DNA of 64,000 bases. It comes from Chitinophagaceae bacterium. Lineage in GTDB: Bacteria > Bacteroidota > Bacteroidia > Chitinophagales > Chitinophagaceae. Shown here piece after piece: positions 18,083-26,621 of the stretch. The DNA lies in NCBI GenBank assembly GCA_003168265.1, contig PMSV01000012.1:62001-126000 (forward strand), given 5' to 3'. The notes beneath the pieces are model-generated. The model was not told the origin of the DNA. It did not search any database and saw only the letters and a list, made by a program, of their open reading frames with translations. Each line of letters opens with the position of its first letter. Position 1 is the stretch's first letter. Made by a program: the position numbers and the translations under genes.

Positions 18083-18763
18083 ATGAACCTTAAAAAAATA
18101 AAAATGACTGGATTTCTAACCGCAGTAACAACTGCAATGATAGCTTTCGTCTCCCTGACAGGCTCCTGCGATCAAAACAATACACAAACCATCAATATGA
18201 ACGAAACAAAGATCCCGGCCGGACTCCAGACAGATACCGCCACATTTGCCACGGGCTGCTTCTGGTGCACTGAAGCCATTTTCCAGCGACTCAAAGGTGT
18301 GTACAAGACAACATCCGGATATTCTGGGGGAACAGTCCCCAATCCCAGTTATGAAGACGTATGCACAGGCAATACCGGCCATGCCGAATGTCTCCAGATC
18401 GTATATGATCCAAAGGTCATCAGCTATGATGAGTTGCTTGAGGTCTTTTGGGAATGTCACGATCCTACCTCATTAAACCGCCAGGGTAATGATGCAGGGA
18501 CTCAATACCGGAGCGCTATCTTCTATCACAACGAAGAACAAAAGGCCAGAGCCGAACACTATAAAGCCGAGCTCGATAAGAGTAAGGCCTATGACAAACC
18601 CATCGTGACGGAAATTAAAGCCTACACCAAATTCTACCCTGCGGAAAATTATCATCAGAACTATTTCAACACACATGGGTCCCAGCCCTATTGCAGCTTT
18701 GTCATCCGCCCTAAAGTAGATAAATTCGAAAAGGTTTTTAAGAATAAATTAAAACCCCAGTAA
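18083..18763 (+). CDS. msrA: Peptide-methionine (S)-S-oxide reductase, probable lipoprotein
   Basis: A 226-residue MsrA that repairs S-methionine sulfoxide in proteins. The catalytic motif GCFWCTE contains nucleophile C59, and the substrate pocket follows (EAIFQRLKGV, SGYSGG, GHAECLQIVYDP, YRSAIFYHN). The N-terminus has a hydrophobic signal followed by SLTGSC, a fair lipobox with C29, so the enzyme is probably anchored in the envelope rather than cytosolic. No MsrB domain or neighbour is visible. It is monocistronic, with a good terminator 30 bases after the stop. A -7-like TTAATTTG lies just upstream. Confidence 0.95.
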   Translation: MNLKKIKMTGFLTAVTTAMIAFVSLTGSCDQNNTQTINMNETKIPAGLQTDTATFATGCFWCTEAIFQRLKGVYKTTSGYSGGTVPNPSYEDVCTGNTGHAECLQIVYDPKVISYDELLEVFWECHDPTSLNRQGNDAGTQYRSAIFYHNEEQKARAEHYKAELDKSKAYDKPIVTEIKAYTKFYPAENYHQNYFNTHGSQPYCSFVIRPKVDKFEKVFKNKLKPQ

Positions 18764-18796
18764 TAGGCCCAAATTAATAATCGTTTCGAATATTCG

Positions 18797-18835
18797 AAGG
18801 ACCTCCCCTGTTCAGGGCAGGTCCTTTAATTTTTC
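18797..18835 (+). terminator. Rho-independent terminator after msrA
   Basis: AAGGACCT (18797-18804) pairs with AGGTCCTT (18819-18826), with an inner CCCTG/CAGGG stem and a TT loop. The tail is TAATTTTT. Confidence 0.85.
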
Positions 18836-18913
18836 CGTCCCCTTTGCAGAATTAATTATCTTCATATCGGATAACCTGATTCGAATCTCATTATAGCAAG
18901 GACCTAAACCCGC

Positions 18914-20038
18914 ATGCAGCATAAAGTAAGTTACATCAGCAATCTTACGCCCCTTCGTGGCCTGGCCGCCTTGCTTGTCGCTGTCTTTCATTTCGAAATG
19001 GCAATCGCCCGTTTCATTCCCGCAAGTCGCACGATGTTCTTCGAGAAAAGCTATTTGATGGTAGACTTGTTTTTTATTATGAGTGGTTTTATCCTGCTTC
19101 ATGTCTACCGTGAGAATTTTAAGGATGGAGTGGGTCGGGCCGGATACCGGCCCTTTATGGTAGCCCGCTTCGCGCGGATATATCCCTTACATTTTTTTTC
19201 GCTCAGCCTGTTAATTTTATTTGTTCTATTTCTGCCCCCCGGAGACAACCAGGCTAAGCTTATTGAAGCTCCTGCAGCCATTCCCACAGGTTATTTGTTG
19301 ATTCATTCATTTTACATAAACTCCATTTTTACCTGGAATATTCCTTCCTGGAGCATTAGTCCGGAATGGTGGAGTTATATGATATTTCCCTGGCTCGCCT
19401 ATTTTATCTGTCAGAAAAAGACCCGGGCCATTATAATTTACCTGTTTTTTATCATTACAGCCTACTACAGCATTATGTACCTGCTTCCCCGAAAGAATCC
19501 CCTCTATCCCGGTGCAGTTGTGCCACACAATATCAATGCGACCTATGACTACGGGTTCCTTCGGGGTCTTTCCGGTTTTATGATCGGTATGATCATCAAT
19601 AGTCTTTACCAATCCCAAGGCTGGAAAAAAGCCTTCAGCAGCGACCTGATCGCCATGCTGCTCCTGCTATGCGCCACAGCCGCTCTGCACTATGCCCTCA
19701 ATGATCTCATCGCCATCCTTTTTTTTGCAATGATGGTTCTTTCCTTTGCGTCCAACCAAAGCCTGATACATCGTATTTGTCAAAACCGCGTGCTTCAATT
19801 TTTTGGAAATATATCCTATTCCATCTACCTCATGCAAATCTTCTTCCAGACACCATTCTCCCACGGCTACCGTCTGCCCGGCACCACCGGCCTCGGTCGC
19901 GGTAAGCTCAATATCGAATTCTGGCCGGGCCTGCTCTATTGCGGCATTTATTTATTGCTACTAATAGGGCTCGCCACGCTCACTTACAATACAATCGAAA
20001 AACCCTTTAGAAAATTAATTAACCAAAATTGGGGATGA
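18914..20038 (+). CDS. Acyltransferase 3 (OafA/WecH-like) membrane protein
   Basis: A 374-residue polytopic acyltransferase 3 protein. The start HKVSYISNLTPLRGLAALLVAVFH and the segment RPFMVARFARIYPLHFF carry the R-G-x-A-A and R-F-x-R-I-x-P motifs of the family, with the catalytic-type His in VFHFEM. About ten membrane helices are present. The family moves acetyl or other acyl groups across the membrane onto polysaccharides, lipids or peptides. With a flippase 1.8 kb downstream, a role in surface polysaccharide decoration is plausible, though no glycosyltransferase lies next to it. No periplasmic SGNH domain is fused. Confidence 0.88.
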   Translation: MQHKVSYISNLTPLRGLAALLVAVFHFEMAIARFIPASRTMFFEKSYLMVDLFFIMSGFILLHVYRENFKDGVGRAGYRPFMVARFARIYPLHFFSLSLLILFVLFLPPGDNQAKLIEAPAAIPTGYLLIHSFYINSIFTWNIPSWSISPEWWSYMIFPWLAYFICQKKTRAIIIYLFFIITAYYSIMYLLPRKNPLYPGAVVPHNINATYDYGFLRGLSGFMIGMIINSLYQSQGWKKAFSSDLIAMLLLLCATAALHYALNDLIAILFFAMMVLSFASNQSLIHRICQNRVLQFFGNISYSIYLMQIFFQTPFSHGYRLPGTTGLGRGKLNIEFWPGLLYCGIYLLLLIGLATLTYNTIEKPFRKLINQNWG

Positions 20039-20096
20039 ACGGGTTTGCCTCATCAACAACCTTTCCTATCTTTTCGACTTAAATAAAGTCACGCAC

Positions 20097-21728
20097 ATGA
20101 GACAGCTCCCGGTCATATTACTTTTTCTTACCACCCTATCTACTCAGTCAGCCCGATCCCAGACAGGAAAAGAACCCTTCACGCATGCAGACACCCTCCG
20201 CGGCTCAGTTACGCCTGAAAGAGCCTGGTGGGATGTGCTTCGTTATGATATAAGTGTAAAACCCGATTATATTGATAAATCCATCGAAGCCTCCAATCGC
20301 ATCAGTTTCCGAACTCTTGAAAGAGGCAATACAATGCAGATAGATCTGCAGGATCCCCTGGAAGTCACCAGGATCCTTTGGAATGGGGCTCCGCTGACCT
20401 ATAGCAGGGAAGGGAATGTCTACCATGTCAAATTCCCTGTCTTGTTAGAAGCACGCAGGACAGAAGCCATTGATATCAGCTATCACGGCAAACCCCGCAT
20501 TGCAGTCAGACCCCCCTGGGATGGAGGATGGATCTTCACTAAAGACAAATTGGGAAGACCCTGGATAAGCGTCGCCTGCCAGGGCCTTGGAGCCAGTGTC
20601 TGGTATCCATGTAAGGATTATCAGGGAGACGAACCGGATAATGGTGCTTCACTGGCAATCACTGTGCCGGACACCCTTGTCGCGGTCGGCAATGGAAGAT
20701 TAAAAGACAAAAAGAATAATGGAGACGGCACCGCCACTTATACCTGGGTCGTAGTGAACCCGATAAATAATTACGATATCATCCCGTATATTGGAAAATA
20801 TTCAGGCTGGCATGAAGTTTACCAGGGAGAAAAGGGGAAGCTTGACTGCGATTTCTGGGTTCTTGACTATGATCTGGAAAAGGCAAAACTGCAATTCAGA
20901 CAAGCCGATAGTATGCTACATTGCTTCGAATATTGGTTCGGACCTTATCCATTCTACGAAGACGGCTATAAACTCGTAGAAGCCCCCCATTTAGGAATGG
21001 AACACCAGAGCGCCGTAGCCTATGGCAACCACTTTCAGAATGGTTACCTCGGATCCGACCTTTCCAAGACAGGCTGGGGCCTTAAATGGGACTTTATTAT
21101 CGTACACGAAAGCGGCCATGAATGGTTCGGCAACAATATCACAACCAAGGATCTTGCGGACATGTGGGTACACGAAGGGATTACCAACTATTCAGAAACC
21201 ATTTATACAGGTTGCCATGACGGAGTTCAGGCCGGCAACGAATACTGCATCGGCACCCGTACAAGAATCCGCAATGACCGGCCCATTATCGCCCATTATG
21301 GCGTAAATGAAGAAGGTTCCGGCGACATGTACTACAAGGGAGGCAACATGATACATACCATCAGGCAGATAATAGCAGACGACTCGGTCTTCCGCGACAT
21401 ACTTCGCGGCCTGAACCATGACTTCTACCACCAAACCGTGACTTCCGCCCAGATAGAAGACTACATCAGTCAGCATGCGCATCAGGACTTCTCAAAAATT
21501 TTTGACCAGTATCTTCGGACCTCAAAGGTCCCCACCCTTGAATATAAATCCTCGGACGGCAACTGGCAGTACCGATGGGCAAATTGCGTATCGGGATTCA
21601 ATATGCCCGTCAAACTCACAAACGGTTCATGGCTTAGGCCCACTGAAGGCTGGCAAAGCACGAAAGCAAGCGGAACTGAGCTCACTATTGACCCCAACTT
21701 CTATATTTATGTGAAAAAGTCAGAATGA
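20097..21728 (+). CDS. Secreted M1-family zinc aminopeptidase
   Basis: A 543-residue exported metallopeptidase. The signal peptide ends near residue 22 (QSARSQ). The N-terminal beta saddle domain is followed by a catalytic domain with the exopeptidase motif LGMEH (300-303; GAMEN equivalent) and the zinc site H337-E-S-G-H341 with E360 in WVHEGITNYSE. Tyr and other substrate-binding positions follow (GGNMIHTIRQI). It lacks the large C-terminal ERAP-type domain, like other Bacteroidota M1 proteins of this length. It trims N-terminal residues from periplasmic or extracellular peptides. The 58-base gap after the acyltransferase suggests possible co-transcription. Confidence 0.93.
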   Translation: MRQLPVILLFLTTLSTQSARSQTGKEPFTHADTLRGSVTPERAWWDVLRYDISVKPDYIDKSIEASNRISFRTLERGNTMQIDLQDPLEVTRILWNGAPLTYSREGNVYHVKFPVLLEARRTEAIDISYHGKPRIAVRPPWDGGWIFTKDKLGRPWISVACQGLGASVWYPCKDYQGDEPDNGASLAITVPDTLVAVGNGRLKDKKNNGDGTATYTWVVVNPINNYDIIPYIGKYSGWHEVYQGEKGKLDCDFWVLDYDLEKAKLQFRQADSMLHCFEYWFGPYPFYEDGYKLVEAPHLGMEHQSAVAYGNHFQNGYLGSDLSKTGWGLKWDFIIVHESGHEWFGNNITTKDLADMWVHEGITNYSETIYTGCHDGVQAGNEYCIGTRTRIRNDRPIIAHYGVNEEGSGDMYYKGGNMIHTIRQIIADDSVFRDILRGLNHDFYHQTVTSAQIEDYISQHAHQDFSKIFDQYLRTSKVPTLEYKSSDGNWQYRWANCVSGFNMPVKLTNGSWLRPTEGWQSTKASGTELTIDPNFYIYVKKSE

Positions 21729-21814
21729 GTTCAATTCAGCTCACACTATAGGACGCCAATAATATGGTTGGCTCTTTTCCATCTCGATCCAAATCTCCAA
21801 TGCCTAAAATTGCG

Positions 21815-21822
21815 CATCTTTG
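21815..21822 (+). promoter_or_regulatory. Putative -7 element for the flippase gene
   Basis: CATCTTTG followed by CATCC, the same variant as before the aquaporin, lies 24 bases before the flippase ATG at 21847. Confidence 0.3.
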
Positions 21823-21846
21823 CATCCTTTATAATCTCCAGGTCAA

Positions 21847-23346
21847 ATGAGCACCATCAGAAGGCAGAGCATTCGTTCATCAGTCATCATATACACTGGT
21901 TTCGCGCTCGGCCTTCTGAACACCTACCTATTCACCCGGCAGGGAGGATTCACCCAATCCCAATACGGACTTGTCGGGATATTCGTATCGATTGCAACAC
22001 TCATGTTTTCTTTTGCCAATTTGGGCATGCAGGCCTATATCTATAAATTCTTCCCCTATTACGAAGACAACCTGCCCCGGAAACACAATGACTTGCTCAC
22101 CTGGGCCCTCATAGGCGGATTGATTGGTTTTATATTAGTGGCTATTGCAGGAATAGCCTTCAAAGACCTTATCATACGCAAATTCGGAGCTCACTCCAAA
22201 GAACTCATCACCTATTATGGATGGACATTCCCATTGGGATTTGGCCTCACGATTTATATGCTGCTTGAAACCTATGCCTGGCAGATCAAAAAATCCGTCC
22301 TCAGCAACTTTTTAAGGGAAGTATTATTCAGGGGACTCACCACCATTTTGATACTGGCAACCCTGACAGGAATTTTTAAAAGCTTCAATCCCTTTATCAA
22401 ATTTTTCTCCCTCAACTACCTGGTCATATCCATTTTCCTCCTAAGCTACCTGCTTTGGAAAAAAGAATTCCATATCAGGTTTGAAGTAAGCAGGGTAACA
22501 AGGAAATTTCGAAAAAAGATCCTGACATTAGCCAGTTTTGTCTGGGGAGGCGGATTCCTGCACAACCTTGCTGCAGTTTTTGGACAGTTCGTAATTGCCT
22601 CTGTAGCCCAAAATGGTCTCGCCGATGCCGGCGTGTTCATCCTGGCCCAATACATGACAAGCGTCATGCAGGCGCCGCAACGAAGCATTATAGCCGCCTC
22701 TACGGCGCCTCTTTCAAAGGCATGGAAAGACAAGGATTTCCAAAAAATTAACCTGATCTATTACCGCTCCTCCATCAACCAGCTCGTGTTCTCCATGGGC
22801 ATATTCGCCCTGATCTATCTAAACTTCAGGGACGGCATTCACAGCTTCCATGTGCAGGAAAATTTTTTAAACGCCCAACGAGTCTTCTTATTCCTTGGAC
22901 TCAGTTGCATTATCGATATGGGTACAGGGGTGAATACGCAAATCATTGCCACATCCACTTATTGGAGGTTCGATTTTATTACGGGCATCATATTGCTCGC
23001 ACTGTCCCTTCCGCTTAGTTATATCCTTACAAAGCAATTGGGTATTATCGGGCCGGCGTTATCGAACCTTTTCTCCTTTACCATCTACAACGCAATACGC
23101 TGGGGGTTCCTCTGGAAAAAATTCAACATGCAGCCCTTCGACCGCAAATCTGTTATCGCCATTCTAAACGCTCTGGCAGCCTTCTTCATTAGTTATTATC
23201 TTTTCCGGAACCATAGCGGTATACTCTGGATACTGCTCAGAAGCATCACTTTCATTGTGGTTTACCTCACGGCGACGGTCTATTTAAGCATCAGCCCCGA
23301 CACAATAAACATATGGAATACCATCAGGAAAAGGATTGGAATATAG
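21847..23346 (+). CDS. Polysaccharide flippase (MOP/Wzx-like)
   Basis: A 499-residue inner-membrane protein with about 12-14 hydrophobic helices and a basic N-terminus (STIRRQSIRSSVIIYTGFALG), typical of the oligosaccharide flippases of the MOP superfamily. The members move lipid-linked glycans from the cytoplasmic to the periplasmic face. Features such as FTQSQYGLVGIFVS and NLGMQAYIYKFFPYY match 'lipopolysaccharide biosynthesis protein' members of Bacteroidota. No glycan cluster surrounds it here, so it probably serves glycans encoded elsewhere. It is convergent with the small acidic gene at 23382, 35 bases away. Confidence 0.87.
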   Translation: MSTIRRQSIRSSVIIYTGFALGLLNTYLFTRQGGFTQSQYGLVGIFVSIATLMFSFANLGMQAYIYKFFPYYEDNLPRKHNDLLTWALIGGLIGFILVAIAGIAFKDLIIRKFGAHSKELITYYGWTFPLGFGLTIYMLLETYAWQIKKSVLSNFLREVLFRGLTTILILATLTGIFKSFNPFIKFFSLNYLVISIFLLSYLLWKKEFHIRFEVSRVTRKFRKKILTLASFVWGGGFLHNLAAVFGQFVIASVAQNGLADAGVFILAQYMTSVMQAPQRSIIAASTAPLSKAWKDKDFQKINLIYYRSSINQLVFSMGIFALIYLNFRDGIHSFHVQENFLNAQRVFLFLGLSCIIDMGTGVNTQIIATSTYWRFDFITGIILLALSLPLSYILTKQLGIIGPALSNLFSFTIYNAIRWGFLWKKFNMQPFDRKSVIAILNALAAFFISYYLFRNHSGILWILLRSITFIVVYLTATVYLSISPDTINIWNTIRKRIGI

Positions 23347-23381
23347 TCTATGTGGGAAAACCCGGTCTATAACCCCATTCC

Positions 23382-23657
23382 TCAATCGTCCTCTTCATAA
23401 TTATAGGTTCCCTCGCTGTCTTTTTGAACGTTTTGCCATTCCTTCACCTTATCATCATCCAACAATTCAAGGATCTCAAATATATCGTCAGATTTCTTCT
23501 TCCATTCCAATAAGGTGGAGTCAGAAAATTTCGATAAGTATAGGCAATAATCGGTCTCAAAATTGACTTTCACCAATTCAATGGGGCTCTCCTCCTTTTC
23601 CTGGATCAAATAATAACAATCCCTTTCCAATAACGCATACGAATACATACAGCACAA
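23382..23657 (-). CDS. Small acidic protein of unknown function
   Basis: A 91-residue protein I do not recognise. It is strongly acidic (C-terminal run of Glu and Asp) with aromatic residues and four Cys (MCCMYSYALLERDCYYL, TDYCLYL), and shows no signal or membrane segment. A mixed alpha/beta fold is likely. Codon pattern and length suggest a real gene rather than a shadow, since nothing overlaps it in another frame. The alternative Met at residue 4 is also possible. It converges on the flippase. A conserved orphan of Chitinophagaceae is the most likely status; an immunity or antitoxin role cannot be excluded but has no support. Confidence 0.6.
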   Translation of the reverse strand: MCCMYSYALLERDCYYLIQEKEESPIELVKVNFETDYCLYLSKFSDSTLLEWKKKSDDIFEILELLDDDKVKEWQNVQKDSEGTYNYEEDD

Positions 23658-23988
23658 TTTTAAAAGATGAATTGATCTGAACTAACGGGTAGTAAGCGAA
23701 AATTAATGGGGTCAAATTTGCTTTACCAGGAGCTCGCCAGGAAGGCATCTAACTGTAAAGCGGTGTAAAAATAAGGATTTTTAAGGTCGGTAACCGATTC
23801 AAAAAAGGACTTGGAGAAGATTTAAATTAAATTAATAATTACATTGAAAATCATCAACTTACACGTATGAAATTTAAGTGTTTAGGGACATAAAGAGCTT
23901 CAATCCCGACTTTTCCTCAAAAAAAAGGGCGCAGGCAAAATAAATCTGACCTGCGCCGGGGTTGATAGGGGTTCAAAAAATTAAGCCG
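23658..23988. other. 331-base intergenic stretch
   Basis: AT-rich spacer between the small acidic gene and the barrel gene on the minus strand. The only clear element is the minus-strand terminator at 23919-23957. No ORF longer than about 20 codons and no RNA gene was recognised. The promoter of the acidic gene must lie near its right edge of 23657 but is not identified. Confidence 0.6.
23919..23957 (-). terminator. Terminator of the beta-barrel operon
   Basis: On the minus strand GGCGCAGG pairs perfectly with CCTGCGCC across a 14-base loop, followed by a C and eight T. It lies 31 bases beyond the stop of the 23989-24738 gene. Confidence 0.92.
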
Positions 23989-24738
23989 TTATAAAGGCAT
24001 GCAATAAGAAATATTAATACCAAAAGCGCCATTCTTATCATGAGCATAATCAGTATTGTTTTTGGCCCTGATATTGGTCAAACCAAAATCATAGGAAAGG
24101 CTTAGACAGGCCTTGTTCCATAAACGAAATCCTCCGATCACCTGAATGCCGAAATCGAATTTGTTTGCTCCATTTCCGCCAAATGAATTATTCGTAGTCG
24201 AGGAATTCCCATCATTGTACTTGTCCTTTCCGCCAACCCCCTCTCCGAAATAGGGACCAAATCCGGCAAAGGCCTTCCCCAGGTCCGACACTTGCAATTC
24301 GTATATAGCATCAATGGGAAGTTCGATATAATTGAGTCCGATGGTTTCCGTAACAGGGCTTACATCGTATTTAGCCCCTTTTTCAATGAACTCAAGGCCA
24401 GCCATTGCAGCCAGATCACCAGGCCCCAGGTCGAGAATGGGCTTGGTGGCAAATGCACCAACATTAAAACCCACTTTGGTTGAATAAGCAGATGGGTAAT
24501 AACCCGGAGGTGCGCCAGGTATGGTCTCGTGCATCTTGGTCAGTTCGAGAGACCCCTGAAAAGAAAGCAATAAGGCCTGATCGTCACTTGATTTCGAGCT
24601 AAATGAATTTTGTAATTGTCCTGCTGCATCCTTTTGAGCCTTAAGCCCGGGAAAAAATCCAAGAAACAGAGCCAGAAAAAACAAATAAGGCAAATGATTT
24701 TTTCTGTCTGAAGAAATAGATAAAAATGGTTCTTTCAT
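23989..24738 (-). CDS. Outer membrane beta-barrel protein (PorT-like)
   Basis: A 249-residue exported barrel. The signal peptide is LPYLFFLALFLGFFPGLKAQ-like (cleavage near residue 35). The rest alternates polar and hydrophobic residues with Gly-rich turns, as in OMP_b-brl_2 proteins: VGFNVGAFATKPILDLG, LNYIELPIDAIYEL, SLSYDFGLTNI. The last strand ends in CMPL rather than the usual aromatic residue. The role is unknown. It is the third gene of an operon with two other barrel-like genes, 31 bases after its neighbour, and is followed by a strong terminator. Confidence 0.82.
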   Translation of the reverse strand: MKEPFLSISSDRKNHLPYLFFLALFLGFFPGLKAQKDAAGQLQNSFSSKSSDDQALLLSFQGSLELTKMHETIPGAPPGYYPSAYSTKVGFNVGAFATKPILDLGPGDLAAMAGLEFIEKGAKYDVSPVTETIGLNYIELPIDAIYELQVSDLGKAFAGFGPYFGEGVGGKDKYNDGNSSTTNNSFGGNGANKFDFGIQVIGGFRLWNKACLSLSYDFGLTNIRAKNNTDYAHDKNGAFGINISYCMPL

Positions 24739-24769
24739 ATTCTATTCTTTGTAAGTTAAAAAATAATTG

Positions 24770-25564
24770 CTAGAACCTGTAAGCAAAGGCCAAACCGAAT
24801 GCACGAACACCATAATAGGGGCCTGATACTTTAGCCTCCAGGGTATTGGTAGCTGGTGTCGCAACTGCCGTCACTTTGTAAAGGGGCAGTTTGATGTTTT
24901 GGATATTGTTTTCCACGTTCGCAAGGTCCTGGGCAGACATATCTCCCATCTTCGGATCTGTCCCGACAAAATTGGCATTGATATTCGTGCCATAGAACGG
25001 GCCTATGATCCACCAGTCAAGAGCGAAATGCGGTCCCAGTGTGAACTGATCCCCAATCAGGAAACCAACTCCAAAACCATTGAAATTGGAATGCATATCT
25101 GCGGTATGCAGTTGACCGTCACTGGGAGTAAAGGTATAAACGTTTGATTGGCTCATATTCATGTACCTGAGAAAAGGCGCGAAATACAGACCCTTGGGAG
25201 CATTCCCGTTAAAGTAAAAGCGGTATTCCAGGGTAGCTATATATTTTTTATATACAGTCTCGGCAATTGCCCTGCTCGCATCTGAATTACTGCCAAAATC
25301 TTTAAGAAGAGTGCTTTTGAAAGGCAGCGGCACATTTGGCGCAAGGTCGAAGGTAAATGCAATGGATTGTTTCTTATTTATAACACGCTCATATTGGAGC
25401 ATGTAATTCTGGATAAGAACTCCGGTCACATTAAACTTAATTAGGTTCTGACCCAATAAGGATTGGGCAGTCTGCATAGACGGTGGTGGTGTCTCTGATT
25501 GTGCTGCAACAGACAAACAAATCCATAACCCGGCAGAGGCCAATAACAATTTTTGTTTTATCAT
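24770..25564 (-). CDS. Outer membrane protein (DUF3575-like barrel)
   Basis: A 264-residue exported protein with a signal peptide ending SVAAQ (residue 22). It has a beta-rich mature part (LIKFNVTGVLIQNYMLQYERVINKKQS, ATLEYRFYFN) and ends ...GLAFAYRF, the C-terminal Phe of an outer membrane barrel. The strand pattern N-L-I-K-F-N-...-Y-E-R resembles DUF3575-type proteins, which are barrels of no known function. It starts 3 bases after the stop of the truncated barrel gene, so they are tightly coupled in one operon with 23989-24738. Confidence 0.8.
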   Translation of the reverse strand: MIKQKLLLASAGLWICLSVAAQSETPPPSMQTAQSLLGQNLIKFNVTGVLIQNYMLQYERVINKKQSIAFTFDLAPNVPLPFKSTLLKDFGSNSDASRAIAETVYKKYIATLEYRFYFNGNAPKGLYFAPFLRYMNMSQSNVYTFTPSDGQLHTADMHSNFNGFGVGFLIGDQFTLGPHFALDWWIIGPFYGTNINANFVGTDPKMGDMSAQDLANVENNIQNIKLPLYKVTAVATPATNTLEAKVSGPYYGVRAFGLAFAYRF

Positions 25565-25567
25565 AAA

Positions 25568-25846
25568 TTAAAGTTTTGCTTTTAAAAAATTTATACCAAT
25601 ATATTCGGGTCGGAAATCAATCCGCCTTTCTTTTTCAAGATAAACCGGCAGTTCTGTAAAAACTTCCAGATCAAATCCAACACCAGTCAGGGAGTTATTC
25701 ACTTGATAGGTGGGATATTTGACAGTAGCCCTTGAGAGATCAGGTCCCAACAGAACGCCATAGGAAAGATTATGAGTAAGATTCTGGGCCTGCACGCAAA
25801 AATTCAGAAATATGCAAAATATCCATGTCCCAACGAGCCTCATCAT
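25568..25846 (-). CDS. Truncated outer membrane barrel (N-terminal fragment)
   Basis: A 92-residue protein with a signal peptide (MMRLVGTWIFCIFLNFCVQAQ) followed by only about 70 mature residues that look like the first four strands of a PorT-like barrel (LSYGVLLGPDLSRA, VGFDLEVFTELPVYL, IDFRPEYIGINFL). It then stops 3 bases before the next ATG. A barrel this short cannot close by itself. It may be a decayed full-length gene whose 3' part was deleted, with the downstream signal-peptide gene now reading in the same operon, or a tiny exported protein. The promoter at 26024-26053 drives it. Confidence 0.55.
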   Translation of the reverse strand: MMRLVGTWIFCIFLNFCVQAQNLTHNLSYGVLLGPDLSRATVKYPTYQVNNSLTGVGFDLEVFTELPVYLEKERRIDFRPEYIGINFLKAKL

Positions 25847-26228
25847 AATATGAAACTTTAATTTAAATAGATATGAAACAGGAATTGGATGCTGAAGCGC
25901 GCAACCGGTCGTATTGGTTTTTCCCTATGAATTTTTCTCTATGAATTTGATAGGATTGGTAACAAACCCTTTCTCTAATAGAACAACCTGATTTAAGAGG
26001 ACTGACCGTTTCGTTTGGTAAAACAAAAATAGTCTTAAATAGGAATTCACAAAAAAAAATTCAACAAACAATTTACCTGACCCAGGCTCGATTTATATCT
26101 TGGTTGTTCCTGGAAAATGGATAAAAAAGTATCGGTATAGGATTATGAACCCAAACCCCTCCAAATTATAGTTATTTCTGAAGTTTTGAAAACAGGAATT
26201 ATCAATCCCATCCGACTAAAAACAGGCT
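25847..26228. other. 382-base intergenic stretch with promoter and a 14-base tandem repeat
   Basis: Spacer between the barrel operon and the degenerate remnant. It holds the minus-strand promoter at 26024-26053, giving a long 5' leader of about 170 bases, and a tandem 14-base repeat at 25921-25948 (13 of 14 bases identical, TTCYCTATGAATTT). No coding region was recognised. Confidence 0.6.
26024..26053 (-). promoter_or_regulatory. Putative promoter of the beta-barrel operon
   Basis: On the minus strand TTTG (26053-26050) and TATTTTTG (26031-26024) are separated by 18 bases, matching the Bacteroidota -33/-7 consensus TTTG and TAnnTTTG. Confidence 0.55.
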
Positions 26229-26621
26229 CTAAACCTTCACATTTGGTGGAAAAGGTTCGGAGGATGCCGGAACCAGGATGCAATTGAATTTCCAATTGGT
26301 AACCTCTGCACCCGCTGCCGACCCTCCGGTTGAAGAACCCAAGCCACCGCTGAATATTCCGCTTACAACATTTGTCGATCAGTTTAGATATGTGATAGTC
26401 AAGGTTCGGGAACCTCCATATGCCGGATTGGTTCCATAATAATTAAAAGTGCTCGTAGTTGGTTCAGTCCCTACCGTTACAGCCGCTCCTGTGTTCAAAT
26501 AGGGATTAAGATCGATCGGCTGATTCAAAGAGATATCAGTGGGAAATGCCACCACGAAAATATCGGTTTCCAAACCATTGACCTGGACATCACTCAATTT
26601 ACCAAATTGTGAGTTATAAGA
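26229..26621 (-). pseudogene. Degenerate small lipoprotein-like gene (DUF6252-like C-terminal part)
   Basis: One continuous minus-strand frame of 131 codons is open from 26621, with an in-frame TGA at 26381-26379 and a final TAG at 26231-26229. The part before the TGA reads SDVQVNGLETDIFVVAFP and LTITYLN. The part after it reads STNVVSGIFSGGLG and VTNWKFN. Together LTITYLN/STNVVSGIFSG resembles the sequence 'ITxxNtttkxxSGtFsF...vtnGkF' seen at the end of DUF6252-type lipoproteins; this is from memory, not a search. There is no signal peptide or start; the frame runs into the end of the ABC ATPase gene. It is likely a 5'-deleted, nonsense-mutated remnant. Confidence 0.6.
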
